Shown here one piece after another: positions 1 through 7,126 of a stretch of 14,723 nt of DNA. A model generated the notes under the pieces. The model ran no database searches. It was given only the letters and a program-made list of their open reading frames with translations, and was not told the DNA's origin. Made by a program: the position numbers and the translations under genes. Each line of letters opens with the position of its first letter. Within the stretch, counting starts at the first letter, position 1. The DNA is from Clostridia bacterium (GTDB taxonomy: Bacteria; Bacillota; Clostridia; Oscillospirales; CAG-272): contig JAGDCE010000187.1 in the NCBI GenBank assembly GCA_017958705.1, forward strand, positions 1-14,723, read 5' to 3'.

Positions 1-1
1 C

Positions 2-1066
2 GACTACGTAAAATCGTTCGAACTTGAGGAGGCGCCGTTCGATTCGCCGGTCTCGCTGACGCCGGGCGCCGCGGTATCCGCGGTCGTGACGGCGAAGGAA
101 GGATTCGAGGTCAGAAGCGTTTTTCTGCGTTATCTCGAGCAGAACACCGCCGAGGGCGTGACCGTCATACGTCATGAAAACAACGAATATGACGTGACGT
201 TCACCGTGCCGGACGACGATTTCGCGATAGGGATCGACGTCGCGCCGGACGCCGACTACGTCAGGATCGATTTCGACGGCAACGGAGCGGAGGGCGAGAT
301 GCCGTCCGTGTATATAAGAAAAGGCGAAAGCTACACTCTGCCGTCATGCACGCTGACGCCGCCTGCCGGCATGGAGCTCGAGGGCTGGCGCCTGCTTGAG
401 ACGGAGACGATGTCGAGATACAATCACGACTCCGAAGGCGCAGCGGTCGTGATCGACCGCAACACGACGCTTCAGGCGGTGTGGAAGGAAGAGAACACCG
501 TGCAGGTCATGATCGACGGCGGCGACGGAGAGGGCGTGATGGACCCGCGCTACGTCAAAAAAGGCGACTTCACGCTGCCCGAACCTGAATTCATACCGCC
601 CGAAGGCCGCGTTTTCGGCGGCTGGAGAGTCGAGATATACGCCGACGCCTCCCTGACGACGGTCGGCGTGCTCGCCGCGGGTGCGAAGATGACCGCGGAG
701 GGCGATACGATCTTTTTGTACGCCGAATGGACAGAACCGCAGACCGACGCACCGGTCACGGAGGATACCTCCGTACCTCAGACCGACGAGGATCCGGAAA
801 GTACCGTCGCGGAGCAGACCGGAGAATCCGGCACCGCGGCGCCCGGCACGACCGGCGCGGATGATACTCCGGGAACGGAGCCCGACGTTACCACCGGCGC
901 CGGAGATCGGGGCGGCAAAACGGCGATGTTTATCGTCGCCGGGATATTCGTCGGTATGCTGATATGCGCCGGAGCCGGCGCGGCCGTGCTGCTGATACTG
1001 AAAAAACGCGCGTCCGCGAAAAACGCGCCGAAGCCCGAAGGCGAAAACGGCGACGACAGACAGTAA
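2..1066 (+). CDS. Surface protein with InlB-type repeats and C-terminal membrane anchor (5' truncated)
   Basis: The reading frame is open from the left edge, so the true start lies outside the window. A GTG at 86 is in frame but has no clear ribosome binding site. The 354-residue fragment has two degenerate InlB/Listeria-Bacteroides-type repeats, at about residues 86-163 and 166-246. Each follows the pattern V-x-FDG/IDGG ... KKG/RKG ... LP ... PP-x-G-x-x-x-GWR ... W-x-E. A Thr/Pro/Glu/Asp-rich linker (about 247-300) follows, then one hydrophobic helix (about 308-334) ending in KKR and a charged tail. Family knowledge makes this an extracellular domain held by a single C-terminal membrane helix, with the tail inside. 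No LPXTG sortase motif is seen. Repeats of this kind occur in adhesins and other surface proteins; the ligand is unknown. GC is high, especially in the linker. Confidence 0.75.
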   Translation, partial: DYVKSFELEEAPFDSPVSLTPGAAVSAVVTAKEGFEVRSVFLRYLEQNTAEGVTVIRHENNEYDVTFTVPDDDFAIGIDVAPDADYVRIDFDGNGAEGEMPSVYIRKGESYTLPSCTLTPPAGMELEGWRLLETETMSRYNHDSEGAAVVIDRNTTLQAVWKEENTVQVMIDGGDGEGVMDPRYVKKGDFTLPEPEFIPPEGRVFGGWRVEIYADASLTTVGVLAAGAKMTAEGDTIFLYAEWTEPQTDAPVTEDTSVPQTDEDPESTVAEQTGESGTAAPGTTGADDTPGTEPDVTTGAGDRGGKTAMFIVAGIFVGMLICAGAGAAVLLILKKRASAKNAPKPEGENGDDRQ

Positions 1067-1190
1067 AGTGCCGGACGTGTGAATTTGCAACTTCTTCCCC
1101 GGCGGGAATGATATTCACGGCACGGAATCTGACACGCACCGAAGATGTACCGTTACGCCGCCGACGTTGATAAAACGAAAAAAAACATAA

Positions 1191-1215
1191 CGGTTAGCAA
1201 AAAAACTGATAACCG
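1191..1215. repeat. Short inverted repeat abutting the -35 box
   Basis: CGGTTA at 1191-1196 is matched by TAACCG at 1210-1215, with a 13-base A-rich spacer. The right arm ends one base before the -35 hexamer at 1217. The placement fits an operator for a dimeric regulator, but no regulator gene is adjacent and six-base arms can arise by chance. Confidence 0.3.
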
Positions 1216-1216
1216 A

Positions 1217-1245
1217 TTGACTTTTCTGCCGGCAGGTGATATAAT
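1217..1245 (+). promoter_or_regulatory. Sigma-A type promoter for the 180-aa hypothetical gene
   Basis: TTGACT (1217-1222) and TATAAT (1240-1245) are separated by exactly 17 bases, a near-perfect housekeeping promoter. Transcription should start near 1252, giving a leader of about 25 bases that contains the GGAGG ribosome binding site at 1261-1265. Confidence 0.8.
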
Positions 1246-1275
1246 CAAATACAAATCAACGGAGGTTATATTGTA

Positions 1276-1818
1276 ATGGGTGCTGATAATCAAAGCAACG
1301 TACGCGCGTCGTACAAAAAATTTTACCGGATCAGGAAGCTGATCTGCGGATCGTTTTCCGAAAAATTCCACTATGATATGATGTTCTCGTGGCTCAGCAA
1401 CGTGCTGAAATTCGGGGACACGCAGCCGGCGATCGTGTATTCGGCAAAGCCGCTCGTGGTTTCCGCGTATTCCGACGAGCTCGACGCGGTGCTGTTCCTC
1501 AGCTTTCCCGACGAGCTGACGGATAAATACGAGCTGAACCGTGGCGACAGACTGACCGCGGCGACGGTCTATACCGAATTCGGTTACGGCGAACCCGCGA
1601 ACGATATCGATCCGGGTGAAAAAAGATCCGGAAAGTATATCGATTTCGTACCGGTGATCCAGCTGTTCTGCGGCGCAAACGACGAAAAGATCAAGGCGAA
1701 AACCGCGCTGTTCGACGAAGAAACGTGGTCGCGCGTAACCCGGCTCACCGAAGAGCGCGCCGCTCACCCGACCGAACCACGCCAGGGATTCTATTTCATG
1801 AAACTGCCTCAGGAATGA
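1276..1818 (+). CDS. Hypothetical protein, 180 aa
   Basis: I do not recognise this family. The ATG is 10 bases after a GGAGG at 1261-1265, and the gene sits between its own promoter and its own terminator, so it is very likely real and monocistronic. The protein has no signal peptide and no evident membrane helix. It is rich in aromatic and charged residues, with an N-terminal basic stretch (YKKFYRIRKL) and an aromatic-rich segment around residues 35-45. Alternating hydrophobic strands follow, and the C terminus ends GFYFMKLPQE. This is consistent with a small soluble cytosolic alpha/beta protein. No catalytic motif stands out. It shares no obvious link with the surface protein before it or the glycan operon after it. 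Confidence 0.75.
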   Translation: MGADNQSNVRASYKKFYRIRKLICGSFSEKFHYDMMFSWLSNVLKFGDTQPAIVYSAKPLVVSAYSDELDAVLFLSFPDELTDKYELNRGDRLTAATVYTEFGYGEPANDIDPGEKRSGKYIDFVPVIQLFCGANDEKIKAKTALFDEETWSRVTRLTEERAAHPTEPRQGFYFMKLPQE

Positions 1819-1824
1819 TCACGA

Positions 1825-1852
1825 AAAAAAACGCCCTCCCCGGGCGTTTTTT
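1825..1852 (+). terminator. Rho-independent terminator after the hypothetical gene
   Basis: ACGCCC (1831-1836) pairs with GGGCGT (1842-1847) across a five-base loop. A-run bases before the stem and T-run bases after it extend the pairing and supply the U tract. It starts seven bases after the stop codon. The A tract on the other side means it could also stop minus-strand transcripts. Confidence 0.9.
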
Positions 1853-1892
1853 ATATATATCTTAATCTGCGCATATTTTTAACATATAATAC

Positions 1893-1921
1893 TTGAAATA
1901 CAGTTTTTTATGTGATAATAT
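1893..1921 (+). promoter_or_regulatory. Sigma-A type promoter heading the glycan/metabolic operon
   Basis: TTGAAA (1893-1898) and TAATAT (1916-1921) are 17 bases apart in a very AT-rich stretch directly after the terminator. The next gene starts at 2017, so the leader would be about 90 bases. Two imperfect hairpins are possible in it: GGTTTT 1942-1947 with AAAACC 1958-1963, and CCCCG 1962-1966 with CGGGG 1982-1986. They share bases 1962-1963 and so compete. I recognise no known riboswitch there. Confidence 0.7.
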
Positions 1922-2016
1922 AAACAAAATAATGTACACTAGGTTTTTATGCCCTGTAAAACCCCGCGATCGTAAGATAAACGGGGAAAAGAACACCGTC
2001 GTGGAGCAAACTGAGG

Positions 2017-3213
2017 ATGATATCTGAAACACAGCAAGCGCTTTTGAATAGTCTGGGAACGCATCTGTTTCAAAAACAGCCGTCCGATTACAGATCGGTC
2101 GACTGGGCTTCTTTGCTGAAAGAAGCTGAGATGCAGACGGTTTTTCCCATAGTATTTTCCGTTGTTGAGCCGTATTTGCCTGACGAATTGTCCAAGACGG
2201 CAAAGACGGGATATTTCGTCCATCTGGCTTCAAGCATGAGAAACGCTCATCAGCACGGAGAACTGCATAAGCTTCTCAGCGAACACGGGCTGCCGTACGT
2301 GATCATCAAAGGCATGGCGTCCGCGTCCTATTATCCAGATCCGTTCCTGCGCTCCATGGGAGACGTCGATTTCCTTGTTCCGAAAGACAAACTCGAAGAA
2401 ACTAAGAAACTGCTGACGGGAGAAGGGTATTCCGCAAAAGAAAACAGCAGACATCACTCGCACATCGCTTTTCACCGCGGAAAAGAGATCCTGGAAATGC
2501 ACTGGGAGCCAAACGGCTTGCCGGAAGGGGAGAAATACGAAATATGCCGGCAATATCTCGATGATATGATCGAAAGATCCGTACTTTATGAGATACGTGA
2601 CGAACGGTTCATGATTCCGGATCCTTTTCATCACGGACTGATACTGCTGCTTCATACCGCAACACATATGATCAACACCGGGATAGGGCTCAGGCATTTG
2701 TGCGACTGGGCGGTATTCGCGGGAAAGCTGAAAGACGAAGAATTCCGAGCCCTGTTTGAAGAAAAACTGAAAGCCGCAGGTCTCTGGCGATTCGCCCAGC
2801 TGCTTACACAGCTCGCGACAAGATATCTCGGTTGTCCGAAGGCGGTATGGGCGGAGGAAGACGACGATCCTGATTTCCTCGAGGCTATGATAGAAGATAT
2901 ATTCGCATCCGGAAATTTCGGCAAAAAAGACGTCGAGAGGATAAACGAAGCGAAGCTCATGACCGTGGAGAGCACGGGCTCGGTCGAGCGATCGAACACC
3001 GTCGTACTCAAGGTGCTGACCGAAAAAGCGTACAAAGAAATGCCCGTGTGCAAAAAAGTGAAGATACTTTTGCCGATCGGATGGCTTTACGTCGGGATCA
3101 GGCACATGATCCTGGTAATCAAAGGAAAACGCCCGAAGGTCCATTTGAACAAAATGATATCCGGAGCGGAAACGAGAAGAGAAATATATACGCAGTTCCA
3201 GCTGTTTCGCTGA
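2017..3213 (+). CDS. NTP_transf_5-type nucleotidyltransferase family protein
   Basis: This 398-aa protein has the hallmarks of the uncharacterised nucleotidyltransferase family (Pfam NTP_transf_5). A KGMASASYYPDPFLRSMGDVDFL segment ends in the DxD pair D116/D118, the likely metal-binding acids of a polymerase-beta-like fold. A His-rich strand pair follows (HHSHIAFHRG ... LEMHWEP, about residues 146-168), then a helical C-terminal half. The reaction and substrate of this family are not established; members often sit in polysaccharide or natural-product clusters. The ATG at 2017 has a GTGGAG-type site at 2001-2006. It is the first gene after the operon promoter, and the aminotransferase gene starts 53 bases after its stop. 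A role in glycan modification or nucleotide-sugar handling is inferred from position only. Confidence 0.75.
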   Translation: MISETQQALLNSLGTHLFQKQPSDYRSVDWASLLKEAEMQTVFPIVFSVVEPYLPDELSKTAKTGYFVHLASSMRNAHQHGELHKLLSEHGLPYVIIKGMASASYYPDPFLRSMGDVDFLVPKDKLEETKKLLTGEGYSAKENSRHHSHIAFHRGKEILEMHWEPNGLPEGEKYEICRQYLDDMIERSVLYEIRDERFMIPDPFHHGLILLLHTATHMINTGIGLRHLCDWAVFAGKLKDEEFRALFEEKLKAAGLWRFAQLLTQLATRYLGCPKAVWAEEDDDPDFLEAMIEDIFASGNFGKKDVERINEAKLMTVESTGSVERSNTVVLKVLTEKAYKEMPVCKKVKILLPIGWLYVGIRHMILVIKGKRPKVHLNKMISGAETRREIYTQFQLFR

Positions 3214-3254
3214 ATATGTTAGCCGGATGGGGTTGCTGCCAATATGAGAATAGC

Positions 3255-3269
3255 GGAGATAATAACGTG
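3255..3269 (+). promoter_or_regulatory. Ribosome binding site that sets a GTG start
   Basis: GGAG at 3255-3258 lies eight bases before GTG 3267. The in-frame ATG at 3216 and the longer upstream frame that overlaps the previous gene have no such site. Similarity to PglE-type aminotransferases also begins shortly after GTG 3267. Confidence 0.65.
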
Positions 3270-4586
3270 AACGATTTTCTGAATGATCCAAGATTTGCCG
3301 GTATAGAGCCGTTCGAAACCAAAGTCTGGCTGTCGTCGCCGACGATGCACGGCGAGGAACAGGCATGGGTGGATGAGGCGATACGCACCAACTGGGTATC
3401 CACCGTCGGCAAAAACATCAATGAAATAGAACGGCAGATGGCTGCTTACATAGGATGCAGATACGCCGTGGCGCTGAGCACCGGAACGGCGTCGCTCCAT
3501 CTCGCGACGAAGCTCGCGGGCGAGAGGCTGTACGGACAGTCTCTTCCCGGCGAGGGAACGCTGCGCGGTCATAAGGTTTTCGCGTCCGATATGACGTTCG
3601 ACGCGAGCGTGAACCCGATTGCCTATGAAAACGGCGAGGCCGTGTTCATCGATACCGAGCGCGACACGTGGAACATGGACCCGGACGCGCTTGAAAAAGC
3701 GTTCGAGCTGTATCCGGACGTGAAGCTTGTTGTCGTCGCGCACCTGTACGGTACGCCGGCGAAGATGGATGAGATCAAGGCCATATGCGATAGTCACGGA
3801 GCGCTGATAATTGAAGACGCGGCGGAATCGCTCGGCGCGAAATGTCTTCTCAGCGGAAACTGGACCGAAACCGGCAATCTGGGAAACTATAACTGCATCT
3901 CGTTCAACGGCAACAAGGTCATAACGGGATCGTCCGGCGGAATGTTTCTGACGGATTCCAAAGCGGATGCCGATAAGGTGCGCAAATGGTCAACGCAGAG
4001 CCGTGAAGCCGCGCCGTGGTATCAGCACGAGGAGATCGGGTATAATTACCGCATGAGCAACATCATCGCGGGTGTCGTAAGAGGTCAGATCCCGCATCTG
4101 GACGAGCACGTCGCACAGAAAAAAGCGATCTGGGAAAGATACGAGAAAGGACTCGCCGGTCTGCCCGTCAGGATGAATCCCTGGGACCGTGACAAGAGCT
4201 TGCCGAATTTCTGGCTCAGCTGCTGCACGATCGATGAAGACGCTATGGCGCCCATGGTGCGCGGCGAGCGGGATTATCTGTATAAGAGCGAAATCGGAAA
4301 AAGCAGTCCTCAGGAAATACTTGAAGCACTTGCGGCTTTCAATTCGGAGGGCCGTCCGATTTGGAAACCGATGCATCTGCAGCCGCTGTACCGCAATTAC
4401 GCGTTCATAACCGCCGACGGCAACGGGCGCGGAAGAAGCAACGCATATATCGCTCAGAACGGGACGGACGTCGGCGCGGATATCTTCCGCCGCGGTCTGT
4501 GCCTGCCGAGCGATAATAAAATGACTCCCGAGCAGCAGGAAAGGATCATGGAAATAATCCACGCATGCTTCAGATATCGGTCTTAA
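3267..4586 (+). CDS. PglE-like PLP-dependent sugar aminotransferase (DegT/DnrJ/EryC1/StrS family)
   Basis: This 439-aa enzyme should transfer an amino group from glutamate to a UDP-4-keto-6-deoxy sugar in the cytosol. Visible motifs are SSPTMHGEEQ at the N terminus, ALSTGTASLHLATKLAG (cofactor phosphate region), HLYGTPAKMDEI, IIEDAAESLGA with D184 (PLP ring), and SFNGNKVITGSSGG with the Schiff-base lysine K217. The C-terminal segments RPIWKPMHLQPLY and GLCLPSDNKM closely echo Campylobacter PglE, which makes UDP-4-amino-4,6-dideoxy-GlcNAc. It is about 50 residues longer than PglE, with an insertion near residues 85-102. The start is GTG 3267, chosen on its GGAG site. It lies 12 bases before the glycosyltransferase gene. 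The exact sugar is inferred; other 4-amino sugars are possible. Confidence 0.88.
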   Translation: MNDFLNDPRFAGIEPFETKVWLSSPTMHGEEQAWVDEAIRTNWVSTVGKNINEIERQMAAYIGCRYAVALSTGTASLHLATKLAGERLYGQSLPGEGTLRGHKVFASDMTFDASVNPIAYENGEAVFIDTERDTWNMDPDALEKAFELYPDVKLVVVAHLYGTPAKMDEIKAICDSHGALIIEDAAESLGAKCLLSGNWTETGNLGNYNCISFNGNKVITGSSGGMFLTDSKADADKVRKWSTQSREAAPWYQHEEIGYNYRMSNIIAGVVRGQIPHLDEHVAQKKAIWERYEKGLAGLPVRMNPWDRDKSLPNFWLSCCTIDEDAMAPMVRGERDYLYKSEIGKSSPQEILEALAAFNSEGRPIWKPMHLQPLYRNYAFITADGNGRGRSNAYIAQNGTDVGADIFRRGLCLPSDNKMTPEQQERIMEIIHACFRYRS

Positions 4587-4598
4587 GGAGAAACTATC

Positions 4599-5747
4599 GT
4601 GTATAAGATTTGTTACGTTACCACGGTACCCGGGACTATACGCACTTTTATACTGAAATGCGCCGAGTATCTTTATTCGACGGGTGAATTCGACATTTCC
4701 TTTATATGCAACGAGGATGAAGCGTTCAAAAACGCTGTTCCGGAATATTTTCACTATTTTCCGGTCAGGATGACCAGAGGCATAGCCATGGACGGACTTC
4801 GTGCGATAAAGGAAATGAGAAAGATTTTCAAACGAGAAAAATTCGATCTCGTCCAGTATTCGACGCCCAACGCTTCGTGCTACGCTTCAATTGCGGCAAA
4901 ACAGGCCGGCATCCCTGTAAGGCTTTACTGTCAGTGGGGTCTTGTATACGTCGGATTCGAAGGGATAAAGAGAGCTTTTTTCAAGAGTATCGAGAAAATG
5001 GTCTGCCGCAATTCAACGTGGATAGAACCGGACAGTTACGGCAATCTGAAGTTTTCTCACGATGAAGGGCTGTATCCCGAAAACAAGGGATCCGTCGTAT
5101 GGAACGGAAGCGCAAGCGGCGTATCGCTCGAAAAATTCGATATTTCAAAAAAGTCGGAGTACAGAAAACAGATACGTGAAAAGTACGGTATACCGGAAGA
5201 AGCGTTCGTCTTCGGTTTCGTGGGAAGGATCAACGGTGACAAGGGCGTGAACGAACTGTTCACCGCGATGCGCGATCTTACCGCCTCAAATAACGACGTA
5301 AGGCTTATGGTAGTCGGAAAGCCGGAAATATCTAGGGGCGTCGACATGACGCTGTACAGCTGGGCGAAGGAATGTCCGAAGGTAATGTTCACCGGATATA
5401 CGACGACACCGGAACAATATCTGTCCGCCGTTGACTGCTACGTCCTGCCCAGCTACAGAGAGGGCTTCGGGATGACGGTCATCGAAGCAGAAACGATGGA
5501 GCTTCCGGTGATCGTAACGAACATACCCGGACCGACGGACGGGATGATTAAAGACGAGACAGGTCTCGTCGTAGAGAAAAAAGACTCAGACGGGCTCAGA
5601 GCCGCCATGAAGGAGATGATCGGATCTCCGGAAAAGAGATCCGCGTTTGCCGCAAAGGGCCGCGAATTCGCCGTCAGTCATTTTGAACAGAAAACGCTGT
5701 TTGAAAAGATACTTGAAGACAGAAAGAGACTTCTTGAACAGGATTGA
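4599..5747 (+). CDS. Glycosyltransferase family 4 (GT-B fold)
   Basis: This 382-aa retaining glycosyltransferase probably acts at the cytosolic membrane face on a lipid-linked acceptor. The N-terminal half (about 1-190) is the acceptor domain. The donor domain starts with FGFVGRINGDKGV, a typical GT4 sequence. The EX7E motif is present as E288 and E296 within SYREGFGMTVIEAE, followed by PVIVTNIPGPTDG, which contacts the donor nucleotide. The start is GTG 4599, with AAGGAG at 4585-4590 overlapping the previous stop codon. Overall form is close to PglA/CapM-type enzymes that add the second sugar in lipid-linked glycans, which fits the PglE- and PglC-like neighbours. Donor sugar and linkage cannot be read from sequence. 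Confidence 0.88.
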   Translation: MYKICYVTTVPGTIRTFILKCAEYLYSTGEFDISFICNEDEAFKNAVPEYFHYFPVRMTRGIAMDGLRAIKEMRKIFKREKFDLVQYSTPNASCYASIAAKQAGIPVRLYCQWGLVYVGFEGIKRAFFKSIEKMVCRNSTWIEPDSYGNLKFSHDEGLYPENKGSVVWNGSASGVSLEKFDISKKSEYRKQIREKYGIPEEAFVFGFVGRINGDKGVNELFTAMRDLTASNNDVRLMVVGKPEISRGVDMTLYSWAKECPKVMFTGYTTTPEQYLSAVDCYVLPSYREGFGMTVIEAETMELPVIVTNIPGPTDGMIKDETGLVVEKKDSDGLRAAMKEMIGSPEKRSAFAAKGREFAVSHFEQKTLFEKILEDRKRLLEQD

Positions 5748-5773
5748 ATCGTTTTCCAAAGGGAGAAGCATTG

Positions 5774-7126
5774 ATGAAGTTAACGATAGGTAAAAGCACC
5801 GCATCTTTTATATATCTGATCCTTTTCTGCGCCGCGTTGGCAATTTCCACGGCGTCGGGAGTGTCGGACAGATATCCCGAGATAATATTTTTCATTTATC
5901 TCGCGGGGATGCTGCTGTTCCTGTTGTTCATCAGCCGCGGGGATTTTAAGACGACGAACGACAAGCTGATCTTCTGGGGCGCGACCGCCGTTAAGATCGC
6001 CTATGCGTTATACCGTTTCCCGATCAGCGATATCGCGTATCCGCATCTGTCGGGAGACGCGGGCGGCTTCTGGAGAACGGCCGTACAGTATTACGGCGGG
6101 GATTTCGACAGAGTCTATACTACGTTCCCGTACGTGCTCAACTTTGAATTCCATATATTCGGCAAAAACGTGCTTTGTTGCTGCTTGACGAACATAGTGC
6201 TGTCAATGCTGATGGTGCTTCTTGTGATAAAAGTGCTGAACAAGTTCAACATATACGGCAACGGACGCTTTTTTGCAACGTTCATTTCGGCACTGCTCGT
6301 TTACGGCATACAGGTCAGCAACAGTATCCTGCGCGAATCCATTTACTTCGCGTTCGTCACTGCGTCGTTTTATATGTATATCGAATACATCGGAAGCAAG
6401 CGTCAGTCGAGGCTGTATCTCGCTTTGCTGTTCATGATCCCTGTTCTTATACTTCATATAGGTTATTTCCCGATCGCCGCCGTCTATATATTCGACGTAT
6501 TCACTCGCGAAAAAGTGCGCACTAACAGAGAATTTGCGAATCGTGCGATCATTATTCTGGTGTTTGTCGTTTTCGTTGTGTTTGCGTCGAGACTCAGCAG
6601 TACGGACTACGTTACGAAAGGCAGAGGCGTTGAAGGGATAATAAGCAGGATCGTCGGAGCCAACTCCGATGAATTCATGGGAGAGGCCGGTTCGAGATAT
6701 CTCGCAGGACTCAAGATTACGTCGATACCGACGTTCTTACTTTATTCCCCCATCAAGTTCATATATTATATGTTCAGTCCGCTTCCGACAAACTGGAGAG
6801 GTCTGACCGATATACTGGCGTTTTTGCTTGACGGCTGCGTTCATCTGGCCTGCCTGCTGATGTCGGTCAAATGTCTTAATAAACTCAAACGGGAAAACAG
6901 CGACGGGCGTCACGATGCGGATATCAGAATACTCCGCGTCGGGTTCTGGTCCGTGGTTTTGTGCGGATTCGTTTTCGGTCTCGGTACCGCTACCGCCGGT
7001 ACCGCGATCAGACACCGCGATGTTATGATAGGCGTGGAATCACTTCTGATCGGAATGAGTGCATATTATTTGAAAAAGTCGGTTCCTGTCGTGACAGTTC
7101 AGGCGGATGCCTTAAGGTGTGATTAA
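5774..7126 (+). CDS. Multi-pass membrane protein, candidate glycan polymerase (Wzy/EpsG-like)
   Basis: This 450-aa protein has roughly ten to twelve hydrophobic helices spread over its length. A large non-membrane loop after helix 2 or 3 carries HLSGDAGGFWRTAVQYYGGDF, and later ones carry SILRESIYF and AGTAIRHRDVM. Such Arg/Asp-bearing loops are common in polysaccharide polymerases and in membrane GT-C enzymes, but sequence conservation in these families is poor. Between a glycosyltransferase and a flippase gene, a polymerase is the natural missing role, so that assignment rests mainly on context. The start is taken at ATG 5774, eight bases after GGGAG at 5761-5765; a TTG at 5744 overlapping the previous stop is less likely. 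Its stop touches the flippase start with no gap. Confidence 0.7.
   Translation: MKLTIGKSTASFIYLILFCAALAISTASGVSDRYPEIIFFIYLAGMLLFLLFISRGDFKTTNDKLIFWGATAVKIAYALYRFPISDIAYPHLSGDAGGFWRTAVQYYGGDFDRVYTTFPYVLNFEFHIFGKNVLCCCLTNIVLSMLMVLLVIKVLNKFNIYGNGRFFATFISALLVYGIQVSNSILRESIYFAFVTASFYMYIEYIGSKRQSRLYLALLFMIPVLILHIGYFPIAAVYIFDVFTREKVRTNREFANRAIIILVFVVFVVFASRLSSTDYVTKGRGVEGIISRIVGANSDEFMGEAGSRYLAGLKITSIPTFLLYSPIKFIYYMFSPLPTNWRGLTDILAFLLDGCVHLACLLMSVKCLNKLKRENSDGRHDADIRILRVGFWSVVLCGFVFGLGTATAGTAIRHRDVMIGVESLLIGMSAYYLKKSVPVVTVQADALRCD

Noticed and set aside
344..1090. 248-aa open frame on the minus strand
   Set aside because: It is antisense to the repeat-bearing surface protein and is Arg-rich in a way typical of shadow frames in GC-rich DNA.
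3048..3266. N-terminal extension of the aminotransferase by 73 residues
   Set aside because: It mostly overlaps the nucleotidyltransferase gene, has no family similarity, and a good GGAG site marks GTG 3267 as the start.
2230..3366. 378-aa open frame on the minus strand
   Set aside because: It is antisense to the nucleotidyltransferase gene, which carries clear motifs. No ribosome binding site or recognisable domain was seen.
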